Below, piece by piece: positions 44,029-57,426 of a DNA stretch of 64,000 bases. Source of the DNA: Clavulina sp. PMI_390 (lineage: Eukaryota > Basidiomycota > Agaricomycetes > Cantharellales > Hydnaceae); contig WIDE01000007.1 of assembly GCA_015039315.1 (NCBI GenBank), positions 620,327-684,326 of the forward strand, given 5' to 3'. Made by a program: the position numbers and the translations under genes. The notes under the pieces were generated by a model that saw nothing but the letters and a program-made list of their open reading frames with translations, was not told the DNA's origin and did not search any database. Position 1 is the first letter of the stretch. Every line of letters starts with the position of its first letter.

Positions 44029-45312
44029 TGGGAGGAGATGATGTTCAGGTGGTTATTTTTTGGTGCATCCTGACGTCGTTTTTTGTTGGGGTCCCCCATA
44101 AGTTCATCAAAACCACAAATTGACACTCTTTTATCTATACTTTTATACCATACCCGTACTATCTATGTTGTCGTAGTACTGCCGCAACATTGAAACAAAT
44201 ACTGTTCCAAGTTCTGCATGGCGTAGCCTTCCATGGGTGTGCCTGGGACCTCGCACAGACCTTGCTTAGATGATATCACAGAGCGTGGTTGAATCCTTTT
44301 ACTTGATTCAAGGAATGGATCGCTGTCTGGTTTGGGGCTAGTGACTCTGTCACAGAGTGTGACGTCAGCACTCCGCCCTGCCGTTCCTCCCCTTGTCCGC
44401 TCTCTCCAGCACGTTCGTCAGGAATGACGGGCTTTCTCCGTCTAAAGCCGCGGCTTCCCGTAGCACGGGCTTATTATGGTGTTCAGATTACTGATTGTCA
44501 AGCATTTTGCTCATTTTGGAGGGTCTCCGAGTCCGCGTCTGCCCAGCGTGTCTTCTCAGTGATCATTAGCGCTCAGCCACTAACGCCGAGTCCTGTTCTC
44601 CGCGGGCCAAGAAAATGCTTGTGAAGACCGTACTTTCTTCCATTCCTGCATACAGACTCACCTCTTACGACATGTTGCCTAAGGTTACGAGAAGGTGTTG
44701 ACTTGAGGCGTTGATCCCTATGTTTTCTGTCCGACCGTTTGCGGCGGTCACGCCGTTTTCCCCGAACTTACCCAAGTCCCAGGAATTTTGGGATTGCTGC
44801 TCCTTCTATCATTTTTTGAGTCATCTTCCTTCGAACGAGCTGTGCCAGGGACAGAATCACCGTCCCGGCCACATGGCCAGGACATAGCGATCCCTCTGTT
44901 GGCAACGGCCATAATTCTTGGGAATTTAAGATCTCGCTTATGCGTCACCTACTATGGTGCAGATCCTTTGTGGGGTTTCGAGGACAATGGCTTACACGCG
45001 CAAAGACTTCCCGTGTATCGGGCATCGTTTCCCACAGGAGGTTTCGTGAGACGACCATGATCAGGATTGATGGACAACCCTTTTACGCAGAAACACAGCT
45101 GAGTTTCCGGACCCGTCAGCTCCACCCTGTACATAAAACTATCAGGTCTCGGCGTTGGAGGTGTCCGCCGAGGCCCGAGTGGGGCCAGCTTACGTCAAGC
45201 TCATTGCGCGAGCTGTACCGCTCTCGAGGTATAAAAGTCTCAGAGATGCATCAAGCTGAGCTTCAGTGGTTCATCCTCTGAGATCTGTCACATTCCCCAT
45301 ACTACTTTCACC
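44029..45312. other. Intergenic region between the two secreted-protein genes
   Basis: 1.28 kb with the 3' UTR of gene A and the promoter of gene B. No supportable exon, no obvious repeat. Confidence 0.45.
45230..45237 (+). promoter_or_regulatory. TATA box of secreted-protein gene B
   Basis: TATAAAAG lies 83 bp upstream of the ATG at 45313, a normal distance for a fungal TATA promoter with a ~50-nt leader. Confidence 0.65.
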
Positions 45313-46242
45313 ATGCTGACTGCTCTTACTGCCGCTCTCGTCGTTGCGCCGACCTTGATCATGGCCACCCCCTTGGCCCCTCGGTCTACAGTGTGCCCTT
45401 CGTCCACGTCGGGTACTTTTGTCACTTCTGAGCTGACCAGCTCCAGTGGCGTCTTCACCGGTTCGTTGTATATTTATCATGATGGATATACGCTTCCTAA
45501 ACTCAAATTATTAGGCGAGTACCTGCCGTTCTCGTTCAACGCTGAGGGCAACCTTGCTTTCTACGGTGACACGACTCACCCGACCATCACTGTCGAATTT
45601 GATGTAAGAAACTTTATTCGTCCTGAGCGGAATTCGTCTAACAATCTATTTCGATGTCACAGAACTGCTCGCCTAACTACAGCAACAACCCTAACCAGGG
45701 CATGTCCAATGCAGGTGCTTACTACTGTCCTTTCTCTGAATTCAAATATAGTCCATTTGCTCATGAGATAACACATGATTAGGTCGTCTCTATCTCCCTG
45801 ATTCAGGCAACTGCCTGGCGGTGACCGTACGTCTTCGCATGCCCGCTCCTCGTATAGCTTATCTCACTCTTTTGCGCGAATAGAACTCTGATACAAATGG
45901 CCCCTATACCGTCGCCGCTTTGCCTTGCCCCGATGACGCGGATGTTGCGACGGCCGCCTCGATTCCCTTCAACTGGGAGAACTCGCGTGGCTATTTCACC
46001 TGGGTACGTTGCACAACCAGTTTTACAGCTTCTCCCATCAAATTAACATCGTCATCTCCTAGATCGGTGGCAACACTGGTACCACTGAGCAGGGTGGTTG
46101 CGGTCCCGCGTGGGGATTCTTGGAGGATCCCAACACGAGGGTGCCCATCACGGATGCTTCAAATGACTATGCGGTCAGCTTGGTTTGCATGCCCGAAAGC
46201 ACCGATACGGAGGGCCAAGGTGCTTTCTGGATCCAATACTAG
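45313..46242 (+). CDS. Small secreted cysteine-containing protein B
   Basis: Paralogue of protein A, 210 residues, with identical intron positions and phases. Exons: 45313-45460, 45515-45603, 45663-45714, 45783-45826, 45884-46003, 46063-46242. The signal peptide is MLTALTAALVVAPTLIMA. Matching blocks are STVCPSSTSG, HPTITVEFDNCSPNY, RLYLPDSGNCLAVT, NGPYTVAALPCPDDA, IPFNWENSRGYFTW, EQGGCGPAWGFLEDP, VSLVCMPES and the end QGAFWIQY. Exons 2-4 have the same lengths in both genes (89, 52 and 44 nt). Protein B has fewer N-glycosylation sequons than A. Function unknown. Confidence 0.82.
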
Positions 46243-47241
46243 TCTGGCAGCGGAGACGGATGGAGAGGCTCTGCAGATCCTCCGGGTATTTCCCATCGCA
46301 TACTTCATCGGAGGATCCGCTCATCTTGCCTATCATGAGGCTGGGCCGAAGGTATCTGGGCCAGCTTCGTGTATCCGTACATAATTTTTGGGGGCTGTCA
46401 GAGGTCGTTTCTGAATATATACATCCTGATTCATACGTATTGAGGACCGGCGGGAAGAAGCCCAACATGTGAAGAGAAGAGAAGCTGGCCTCGGGCAAGC
46501 TTGTTGATCACACAAATTGTCCATGCGGCAATTTCCAGTCACTCAATCTTGTCCACTGACGGCACCTTTCATGATCATCTGCCGCGGATAACTTCATTAG
46601 CTCCTAAGCGTGACAAATGGGGGCTTAATCGTCACATGTGTCTCAGTCACGCCCATACAACTGCGACGACTGACACTCGACGGCATTACAGTCACTGCCA
46701 CTGTGTTTGAGCACTCAAATAATCCTCTCTTTAATCATTCTCACTAACAGTGGCTCTGAATCTGTACTTCTTCCGTCGAAACCGCTCTGCGATACCCCTC
46801 ACGCTCACGGCGCTGGTTGTCGAAAAGAGCTCAATCAGGTAATAATTCCAACCATCGATCCGAGTTGAGAACGTCGAAAGATTCGCCACCGTCCCGTTGA
46901 ATACCGACCTAATGTAAAGGGTCCTCAAACCTAGGGGTTATCTGGCCGTTGGCTTGATGGGGATGCCATAGGCCGTTCGGTGACCGCTCCCCTCATCTCC
47001 ATCCCCTCGAACTCTGAGACCTATTCTCCTCCTCTCTGACGTGATTCATTTTGCACTATCCTCTAGGACTAGCTTTGTATCCTTTTGCCCGTCTCCCCCA
47101 GTAGTCTCAAACCGCCTCGCCCGCTTGATCGTGTCGATTTGGTAACCTAGCCTGTGCGTGAGGACGCATGCAATGGCGAACTCGAACCCTTGTATGTAAC
47201 AGTGGTCGCATAATTCTCGATCAGTCTTCTGAATCCTCCCC
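46243..47241. other. Intergenic region upstream of the RdRP array
   Basis: 1 kb between secreted gene B and the first RdRP. It should hold the RdRP-1 promoter. No supportable exon; the short minus-strand frames lack domains. Confidence 0.4.
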
Positions 47242-50200
47242 ATGTCCTGCTCCAAAGCACCTCTGACACCTGAGGCACTCCAGCGCCTTCACGAGAAGAT
47301 TTTGGCGAGGAATCGGTCCAGTAGTAGGTCAACTTATTATCATAAGCTAAGGGAAACTGATAAACCCTCCTCCAGAGCGTGCACCAGTCGTCGAGGAGCC
47401 ATTGCCACCCGCACCTAGGGTCCAGTTTGCTACAGCCATAACTCCACCTCGAAACCCTGAGCCCCAAACGCCACCATTACATACTCTAGTCCTTGGAGAG
47501 GATGATGTTTACATGCAAGCATCTCCGCCCGATGCATCCCCTCCCTCTACCCCTCCAGGACAGAAACGACCACCCCCGCCCCAATTGACCCCGGCTGAGC
47601 GTGCTGAGAGAAGTGCGAAACGACTCGCGAAGATTCAAACTGCTGGTGAGCAATACATGCTTTCACAGTGGCCAATATGCGCCACACTTACTCAAACTCG
47701 CTTGTCCACTTGAAGTCGATGATCCCTTCCATCCTGGAGGTGCCGCTCCCCCACCCATCCCTGCTCCAAATTGGGGATCATCACCGCAAGGTACACTCTT
47801 ATTGCATATTCCTGGCTAATACAGTACTCAAACTGCGATAAATTTCTTTTTAGGCCAAAGTCCAAAAAAGGTGCCTTCGCCGACTGAAGAGAGTGGCGCG
47901 CCGCCCCCAACGACAAAGCGGACCCCTAGCTTCCCTTCTTTAGGGGATTCGGAGGAATACAAGTTCATTGGTTTCGACCCTCAAGTCCAAGCGCTCATGA
48001 ACCGATATCGCCTACCGTGGGCCGTTCAGTACGAAATTTCACGCTATCGCTCGCAGCTCAAGGCCTACTGCTTCACGATCGAGGAGTACGACGAAATTTT
48101 CGACAAGCTCTGCAAGCGCAACCTAGCCTCGCGGTTGCAGAATAACCAGCCCGATGGAAGCAACACGGAGGCGCGTCAGATCTTCCATCTCGTTCGCTCA
48201 GTGGTTCGTAAGAATCGCACAACCAATGATGGAGCTGTGAAGGAAGCCGACCTGGATGCTATGGAGCTCAAGGTGGATGCTTCTCAGATTGAGATGAAGG
48301 ATCCCTACTTGGCACTCGACGCCGAGGAGAAAGCTATCATCTCAGGCTCTGGTGCGGGGTTGGGGCTCTCTCCTGGCTGTCCTGAGGGTCCGGAGTGGTA
48401 TGGCGGTCAAGGTTAGCGTCATTCTTCTTCTCTATGAAGGAGAAAATTTATCTATCATTCATCGCTAATGGGAATACCGCAGTGGCGCAAACTGCCGTTC
48501 TTGTTGAGCACAAGAAAAAGAGGAAAAATCCGTTGATGCCTGCAAAGCCTGACGAAGACCCTTTCACGCTTGTGCTCATGAAGCATAAGATCGCCAGCTC
48601 CACACGTGTCGCCCGAATGTTTGGCTCCCGCCGGGTGATCCAATGCACTATCCCCGGTTCCGTTGTGAAATCCCGTGGCGAACCCTTGCGCAAGTTCTTC
48701 CATGGCAAGAAATTCGTGCTTAACGGACGCGTGTTTGAGGCAATATGCGCCAAAGACGGGACAGTGTATCTTCTGGAGACGGGAGATTATAACGAGGGGC
48801 TTGGGGATATGCGTTTGCCCACTCTCAACCATATCTCGAACAATGGACGGAAGACACTCCTCGAGTTCTTCGATTGGCATAACCCGATTCACCTCAATTC
48901 TCACCAGGTATGGATCGCTTAAAGTCTCGTCTTGGCGAACTCCTGATAGCGACCCTTGCTGTATCTTTATATCTAGACTATTTCTAAGTGGTCTGCACGC
49001 TTCTCCTTGTCCCTCTCTCGCTCCGTGCCTGCTTGTCGCTTCCTCCCTACACATGTCTGCGAGATTCCTGACCTCCGCAATGTCTGGGATGGCCCAGATC
49101 GACAACTCATGACTGATGGTTGCGGATTCATGAACAAACAAGGTGCGCATTACTCCCCACGGCTGCTAGCATTTCAATAACAGGAAAATACCATAGTGGC
49201 GCTTCGTATTCAGCGGTTGCTCGATCTCAAGTACCTCCCGTCCGCGATCCAGGCTCGAATTGGCGGTGTCAAGGGCATGGTTCGTACATTCTGTTTCAAT
49301 TTACTGGATAGGGACTCATACCCATCTGCAGTTCATCCTTCACCCCTCGGAAAGCGAGAATGCGTCAAACGAGCCAAAAGTTTGGTGCCGCCCTTCTCAG
49401 ATCAAGATTCGCCACGGTTCACACACTTTCGTGACCTCAGCGGACTCGCAACTCACGCTTGACCTTCTGCGCTATGCCCGCCCGAAGATGCCTGCTCATT
49501 TATCAAAAGAAGTCATCGCTTGTCTTGGTTTTGGTGGGGTCACAGATTCAGTTCTCGAGCAGCTTTTCCTCGAGGCTCTGGACAAGCAATTCCAGCAACT
49601 CGCAAACTGGGAAGGGAGGGATGCTCTTGTGAAGCTGTGGCGCGCGATATTCGACCTCGAGCATGTACTTGAGGGCAGACTGCGCCGAGAGACAGCAGGG
49701 GCCTCACGTGCATGGGGTTATGGGGAGGCTTTGGACAACATGGAGCTGGATCTCACTCTTGAGTCGGATGACGAGGACGATGTCTCGGACGCCAGCTTGG
49801 CATCGGGTCCGGAACAGGCGTCAGGTCTACCAGCGTCCCTGGCTGAACAGGTCCTTGCATTCCTAGCCGCCGGATTCCATCCGAATTCCACACCGGTCCT
49901 TAAGCAGAAGCTCGATCGACTCATTACGAAGATTGTGAAGGACTATGTGGAGAAATATCGTGTGGCAGTTGAGCGGAGTGTGGAAGGATTTGCAGTGCCT
50001 GGTGCGTGCAATCATGCTCGACTTGTGGTCAGATGTTGGAACTGATTTGTTCACATGTCGCCATTGACTACTCAAGACCCTCTTGGCATCCTTGAGGAGG
50101 GCGAGGTCTACTTTCACGGTACTGCTCAATGGCAGAACAAGGATGGTAGCTGGACTGATACGGTTGTTGGTGATGTCCTAGTAAGTTGCACACATGCTTT

Positions 50201-51915
50201 GCATTGAGTTGATGCTGAACATCGCCTCAGGCTACCCGCCATCCTTGCAAGGTAAGATTCACCAGCCATCTCCACTTGCCCTCAATAATGTGACTTAACT
50301 TCCTTTGTGTGCTCTCATCAGGTTGCATCCGACGTTCAGAAGGTGCCGCCTTGCTTCCCCGTTAATCATCTGCTGTCAGCTATCTGATTATTCTCATCTA
50401 GTTCCGCGCAGTCGACCGCCCTGAATTACGCGAATGGTCTGATGTGATCATTTTCTCTACCAAGGGATCCCGTTCGCCTCTCAGCCTCCTTGGTGGCGGC
50501 GACTACGATGGAGACACGGTTATCCTTGTATTCGAATCTGACATTGTTGATTCCTTCCATAACGCCCCCTTGTCTCCTGACGGGCTATGTCAAGGTGATC
50601 CTGAGCCAGGGTTTGTGGAAAAGTACTTCGATAAGAGGGGAGAACGTCTGGACGACTTCTTGAGGGATCATGCGGACGAAGGAGAGCTTATCCAGGAGCT
50701 ACAAGAGTATCTACTGGGCCCTCTGGTGAATGAGCGAGTTGTGGGAGCGTACTCCAACTTGTGAGTGAATGTCTACCCCTGACATCGACCCTACTGATCC
50801 GACCTGGTTATAGCCACCAAATAGGTCGGGAGATTCGAAGCCTTCTACGGTATCTGAAACGCTAAAACGTCTGGTGTCTTTTTTGTAGCTACTCTTGAGT
50901 TTGGTTATGACAGCCCGGAAGCTATCATTCTAGCCCAAAAGTGAGCCATTTGTCTTACTCCGGAATATGCCGTCCTCTATGGTTTGACTGACAAATATTT
51001 AATCCACTTCGCTTCAAGGTTCTGTCATTCGCTTGATGGCGTGAAAGCTGGCATTACCATCCAGAGGTCTGTCTTTGGTGAGGACTCGCGACTGTTCAAC
51101 TCGATCAAGCTACCAGCGTCTCGCGGAGGGGCAGAAGGATTCACAACTCAGCCATGGATGACGTCTCCACGTAAAAAGATATATGCGGAGCACGATATCA
51201 TAGAGAAGTTGTGGATCAAGGGACAGGAAAAAGCGGTACGGATTTGTCCTGGCTACCTCATTGCCGAAGAATGCTAAGACAAAGTTATCTCACCAATATA
51301 GAAGGAATATCGCGACATCTTAGTCCACCGTAAGGGCAACACATTCAATGACCCCATCCTTCGCGAGCCCTATGAATCTGCTCGAGCCCGCGCCAAAGCA
51401 CTGATTGACTCTGGATATGGAAAAGCGATCGCTGACGATATTGAAGATATCGAGGCAGCAGTGGATATCACCAGGAGAGAGTACGACGAGCGGACTGGGC
51501 AGAAAAAATACCCACTCAAGGAACTCAAGTGGGCGGAGGTCCGCGAGGTGATCAACGCGTGCGCGACTGAGCTCCGAGCAACACTAGAAGCGATCTCGTT
51601 GAGAGCAATGAGTGTACAAGAGATGGAGAAGGTCGCGGCCAGCTATGCGTATGTCATGGACATGACACGCTACAATGCTGAGCACTTCAGATATGAGAAC
51701 AAGGGCACAGAGTACGTGAAACACCAGTCTATCTAGCTCCTTAGTGTCAACACCGAGTGCTAAACTTCCTTGTTCACTGGCTTAGGTTCCCCTTCAACAT
51801 CATGTTCCGTGAGCTTGCGGACATCAAGGCACGAAGCAAGCCCCACAGCGTTACCGTCACCGAGGAGTTTGCCACACGATTTGTCGTGCACTCCAGCTTC
51901 CTTCGAAAGCACTGA
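47242..51915 (+). CDS. RNA-dependent RNA polymerase 1 (QDE-1/RDR family)
   Basis: Cellular RdRP that copies RNA into double strands for Dicer and small-RNA silencing. The likely start is MSCSKAPLTPEALQRLHEK at 47242, matching the second exon of copy 2; the first introns are uncertain. A Pro-rich disordered N-terminus (PPSTPPGQKRPPPPQ) precedes the conserved body: LPWAVQYEISRYRSQLKAYC, LVLMKHKIASSTRVARMFGS, LMTDGCGFMN, LPSAIQARIGGVKGM, WCRPSQIKIRHG. The active-site region reads ATRHPCK (exon 50231-50251), VASDVQK (50322-50342), then RSPLSLLGGGDYDGDTVILV. DYDGD is the metal-binding triad of the family. An 11-nt exon (50814-50824) encodes part of FHQIA. The C-terminus is FVVHSSFLRKH. All pieces that I can place are intact, so the enzyme looks functional. 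Confidence 0.88.
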
Positions 51916-52754
51916 TACTTGGCCGACGACCTGACTGCCTCATCCCTACTCTTAATCCCACATTTCTATTGTTCTGGAGGATTTCCTCTTGCTTTCCCCG
52001 CTTTTAACTTGTTTCCACTGTAATTTATTTTGTCATTCCATCTGCTTTTGTCTCAGCTCGCCTAGGGCTTCCATTCCTTTCGTCATTTGCCCATCATTGA
52101 TCATCCAGCTCTATCATTATTGCACATCTAATGTATTATGCACTGTAAGCCCACACTACCAACCGTTCGATTGGCTATCATAAAGGACATGAGGAGTCTT
52201 CTGTTTTCTGGTATTCCTGAGTATATTTTGGGCTTCTGACGAAAGCTTTGCATTGTGTTGACGTCGAAGGTGGAGCTGCTGGATGCTCTTCTCCACACGG
52301 GCAGCCAAGGACCAACACGCTTTTTTTTAATCACGATCACCATGGTTCAACTGTAATGCTTCTATGAATCAGGGAGCAATATCACCCCGCCCGGTCTCCT
52401 TGACATATCCAAAACACTATTGAATTCTTACCATGACAGCATTCACGCTCATGCCGCCAGTTTGTTCAAGGAGCCTACATCGGGCAATAATTCTAGCATC
52501 AATCTGAATTTGCACCTCGGAGGATTTGCCATCACCATGCTGACGTCTTGGACACTTTCCCTAAATGGCGTATCTGGCCTGGAGTCATTCAGTCGCTGGT
52601 CAGCGTGCGCCTACGTTACGATCAGCGCGCGCGATCCTCCATCTCTGGACTCTCATCTTGAGGATATCCACTTCTCCCGGAATAATATCCCTCACTCTTG
52701 CTACAGTGAATCCCGAGCCACGCGTGTTATATCGTCTCTCTTGGTAAACCCCAA
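51916..52754. other. Intergenic region between RdRP 1 and 2
   Basis: 839 bp with the 3' UTR of RdRP 1 and promoter of RdRP 2. No exon seen. Confidence 0.4.
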
Positions 52755-55700
52755 ATGGCCAACCTGAACCCAAGTATGTGGTCATATGTTTCGATATGTC
52801 GTTTTCGGTCAAACTCTTGCTAACTCTCCGTTCACAGGACCCTTGACGCCTGAGGCCATCCAGCGTCTTCACGCAAAGATGAGATCGAGACACTGGCAGG
52901 ATCGTGAGTCACTTGATCAAGCAGGTCAACTCTTTGCTCATAAGATATGTTACAGCAACATCAGAGTCTTCATCTCTAGTTGTAGTTGTACCTCCGCAAA
53001 GCCCCGTATCCCCACAAGACACCTTTAGTACACTCATTTCTGGGGTTGGCGAGGAGTCTGCGCAAACACACTCGCCCTATGCCTCACCTCCTTCCACTCC
53101 GCCAAGAGCTCCAAGACAACGGCAGCAGAAATCTCTGACGCCAGCGGAACGAGCCAAGCGCAGGGAAAAAATCGAGATATTCCGTAAGTCATATCTGCTT
53201 ACACTCTACTACTCACATATAGCTGAGTGACAGAGACTGTGGCAGTTGAGGCGGATCATGAGCGCCAGCAGCAGGCAGAACCTAGTTCCCTCCCAGTCAT
53301 CAAGGCTCCGAACTTTGGGCTGCCATCAAAAAGTACGTATTGATTGCCAAAGATTAGACTCTTCCCATCCTATTCAACACCATAACTCTTTGCAGGCTAT
53401 AAATCGACACCAATACTCACTGCAGAAAGCGCTACCCCGCAGCCAACGACAAAGAGAACCTTCAGCCTTCCTATCCTAGGAGGTTCTGATGATTACAGGT
53501 TCATCGGCTTCGATTCGCAGGTGCAGGCCCTCATGAACTGCTACCGCCTACCCTGGGCAGTGCAGTATGAAGTTTCTCGATATCGCTCGCAGAACACGGC
53601 CTTCTGCTTCTCTCTTAATGAATATAATGAGATTTTTGAGAAACTCTGCCAAATCCACCAGGCCGTGAGGACAAAGCACGGCCAGCTTGATGGAAGTAAC
53701 ATTGAGGCGCGGCAAGTTTTCTCTCTTATTCGATCCATATACCGAAAGCGCCCTCCATCAAAAGGTCATGAAGGGAAAGAATCGCAGCTTGATAGTATGG
53801 AGCTCAGGATTGATGTCTCCCAGATCGATGCGAAAGATCCTTATGTCGAGCTTGACTTTGAGGAGAAAGCTATCCTTGCCGGCTCAGGAGCAGGGCTAGG
53901 CCTATCTCCCGACTCGCCTGATGGTCCTGAGTGGTATGGTGGGCGAGGTGAGTGTTATTTTGTGTTATGGAAAGCGTAATCAAACGCCAATCCTCACATG
54001 TTCCAAATAGTTGCTCAATGCGTTACCCTAGTGGAGCATCCTAAGAAGAAAAACCCTGTCCTGGCCCAAAAGCCCAATGAAGACCTGTTCACTCTCGTAC
54101 TGATGAAGCACAAAATTGCCCCCTCCACCCGAGTCTCTCGCATGTTTGGCTCACGACGGATCCTGCAGTGTTCGATTTCGAAAAAAGTTGTGAAGAAGCG
54201 AAGCGAGGCCCTCCGCAACTTCTTCTGGGGAAAGAGATTTGTCCTCAATGGCCGCGTCTTCGAAGCTATCTGTGCAAAGGATGAGACGGTTTACATGCTT
54301 GAAACAGGCGATTACATTGAAGGAGTTATGCAGGTGCCAACCCTCGACCACATATCCAACAATGGCCGAATGACGATGGGAGAGTTTTTCGACTGGCACA
54401 ATCCCATCATATTCAACTCGCGACAGGTGATTTTCCTTTATATTGCGACGCATCCAACTAGGGTTAATTAACCACATCGCGACACAGACAATCTCGAAGT
54501 GGTCAGCTCGGTTCTCACTTGGGTTTTCTCGCTCCATCCCTGCATGTCGTTTTGACCCGCGCAATATTCTGGAAATGCAAGATATTCGCAACGGAGCAGG
54601 CCTGCACGATTGGGAGGTTATGACAGATGGCTGTGGCTTTATGAACAGAGAAGGTGTGGTTTATCGCCACGTAATCTTGATGCCAGTCCTAACATCATTC
54701 CGGAAATCAGTCGCTTTGCAAGTCCAACGGATGCTCGATCTGAAACACCTGCCCACCGCTATTCAAGCTCGGGTAGGGGGTGTAAAGGGAATGGTTCGTT
54801 GGATCAGCTCTGAAGGGGGATTAGGAACTCACGAAACTGTTTCTTTCATTGTAGTTTATGTTGCATCCATCTCTAGCTGAGAACGCCCTGAGCCAACCTC
54901 GCCTCTGGTGTCGCTCGTCTCAAATTAAGATTCGTCACGGGCAACACTTCTTTGTTACTAGCTCCCACTCTCAGCTCACGCTCGATCTGTTGCGCTGTGC
55001 TCATCCCAAAATGCCTGCCAACCTCTCAAGAGAGCTAATCTCCTGTCTCGATAACGGTGGAGTTACGGCCGACCTTTTTGAACAAATCCTCATTGAAACA
55101 CTTGAGCAAAAGTTCACTCAGCTCGCAACCTGGGATGGAAAAGATGCTCGGGTCCGGCTCTGGCATGCTGTATTCGATCTGGAGCACGTCCTGCAGGGCA
55201 GATTACGCCGTGAGACTGCCGGAGCATCGCGAGCGTGGGGGTATGGGGAGGCGCTTGATATCACAGAATTGGAGTTCTCATTTGACTCGGACGACGAGGA
55301 TGAAACGGAAGAGATGAGTGTTTCTGGGGACCCAGAACAAACGTCTGGCCTACCAGCAGGGTTAGCTGAGCAGGTCCTCCATTTCCTGATGCAGGGCTTT
55401 CATCCCAATGAGGCCCCAATCTTGAAAGAGAAGCTGGACAAACTTATCCTGCGGATTGTGCAAGAATACGTAAAAAAGTATCGCTTGGTGCTTGAGCGGA
55501 GTGTTGAAGCATTCGCTCTTCCTGGTATGTGTAACAGCTCTGTTCCTAGGTAGCAAGCGGACTGAATTTGCGGGAACCTGCTCATTCTAGACCCGCTTGG
55601 CGTTCTTGAGCCTGGACAGGTTTATTTCCGCGGTACTACTTCGTGGCAGAATCGCGATGGGAGCTGGTCGGACACTCTCCTCGGTGACGTTCTGGTATGT

Positions 55701-57426
55701 TTCACCCTCTGGTAGTCCATCAGCTATATCACGCCGAAATAACTATTCTCCATGATCAGGCCACCCGCCATCCATGCAAGGTATGTCGTATTACTACCAT
55801 TTGCAATTTGTGCTCATATGACCAAATATCCCTTCCAGGTTGCCTCAGACGTCCAGAAGGTATGTTGAGACACCCTCATTCCTTCTTCAAGGTTCATCCT
55901 AATCTTCATACGGCAGTTTGTTGCTGTTGACTGTCCGGAGCTCCGAGAGTGGCCGGATGTGGTGCTGTTCTCTACAAAGGGCGCCCGATCGCCTCTTAGC
56001 CTTCTTGGAGGGGGCGACTATGACGGAGACACCGTCGTCGTCATCTTCGAGCCCGAGATTGTCAATGCCTTCCGTAACGCCCCGCTGCTTCCGAATGGCC
56101 TCTGCCAAGGCGACCCAGCTCCCGATTTCATTGAGAAATACTTCGACAAATCGGTGCAACGTTTAGACCAGTTTTTACGTGTGGAGAGTGATCATGGTGT
56201 AATACTGAAAATATTGCAGAAGATGCTCCTCGCACCACTAGTGAACCAGAACACTGTTGGGATGTATTCAACCATGTGAGTTTATGACATGCATTCGTCT
56301 GCAATTGGGCCAAACTGAGTTGGGACCATCCACATCCCAGGCACGAGAAAGGTATAAACCTCGCAGTCAACCGAAGGGCCCTACTGATGCTGCATCCCTA
56401 ACATAGCGTGTCTTGAATATGGATATAACGATCCCAAAACGATCATCCTAGCGCAGAAGTATGCCCCTGTCCTTAAATCTGTTGTCCTTGATATTGATTG
56501 CCGTTTGCTAGGTTCTGTCAGTGCCTAGATGGCGTCAAGGCTGGTCTTACAATCAAACCCTCCGTCAAGAATGAGGACAAGAAACTCTTTGACTCGATTA
56601 GCCTCCCGAAATCCCGCGGAGGGCAACAAGGTTTCACAGATGAAAGTTGGATGGTCTCCCCGCGAAAGAGGGCAACAAAAAGCTCTTCCTTGCCACCTGA
56701 TGTAATCGAACGGCTGTGGGATATGGGACAAACAAAAGCGGTACTGGTTTCTGATTCTCCTCCGCCCAGGCTTCTCATTATATTACTGACTCGAGTTGCG
56801 GGCATTGCTTTCAGATTGAGTATCGCAAGATCTTATCAGATCCCGAACGCAAAGGCGGCAGGTACAACGATCCAGTCCTCTGCGAACCATACGAGTCAGC
56901 CTGTGCACGCGCCAAGGCCTTGATGAGCATCGGCATCGGTGAAGCGATGAAAGAGGATATCGAGGAGATTGAGGCAACAGTCGACTGGATCAGGGACGAG
57001 TATGATGAGCGCGTAGAACAAAAGAAGTACCCTCTCAAGCAGCTTGCTTGGAAGGAGCGGCGCGAAGTTATCAACTCGGTGGCAACAGAGCTAAAAGCCT
57101 CGCTCGAGGCACTTGATATCACTGTGCTAAGTAAGTTAGAGGCGGAGAGGGTGGCTGCTAGCTATGCGTATGTGTCAGATATGAGGCGCTATAACCGTAC
57201 ACATCCTAAATGGCAGGACAAAGGAACGGAGTACGTCAGAATGTTCCCCTTTACACGTTACACCGCATCGGTGGCTGACCTGGTCCGCCTGTGTAGTTTC
57301 CCTTTCAATGTTATGTTCCGCGAGCTCGCTAATATCAAGGCTCAGAGCAAACCACATGCCATCGCCATCACTGAAGACTTTTCGATGCGCCTTGTTGTGC
57401 ACTCCAGCTTTGTTCGCAAGCACTAA
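52755..57426 (+). CDS. RNA-dependent RNA polymerase 2 (QDE-1/RDR family)
   Basis: Second tandem RdRP. Exon 1 is only 19 nt (52755-52773, MANLNP) and splices to 52838-52903 (PLTPEAIQRLHAKMRSRHWQ). A Pro/Ser-rich N-terminal region follows, then LPWAVQYEVSRYRSQNTAFC, LVLMKHKIAPSTRVSRMFGS, VMTDGCGFMNREG, LPTAIQARVGGVKGM and WCRSSQIKIRHGQHFFV. The catalytic segment is ATRHPCK (55760-55780), VASDVQK (55840-55860), then RSPLSLLGGGDYDGDTVVVI. The 11-nt exon is 56341-56351 (within MHEKA). The protein ends LVVHSSFVRKH. All catalytic residues are kept. It is the closer relative of copy 1 by eye, for example in sharing RRETAGASRAWGYGEALD, which copy 3 has shortened. Confidence 0.88.
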
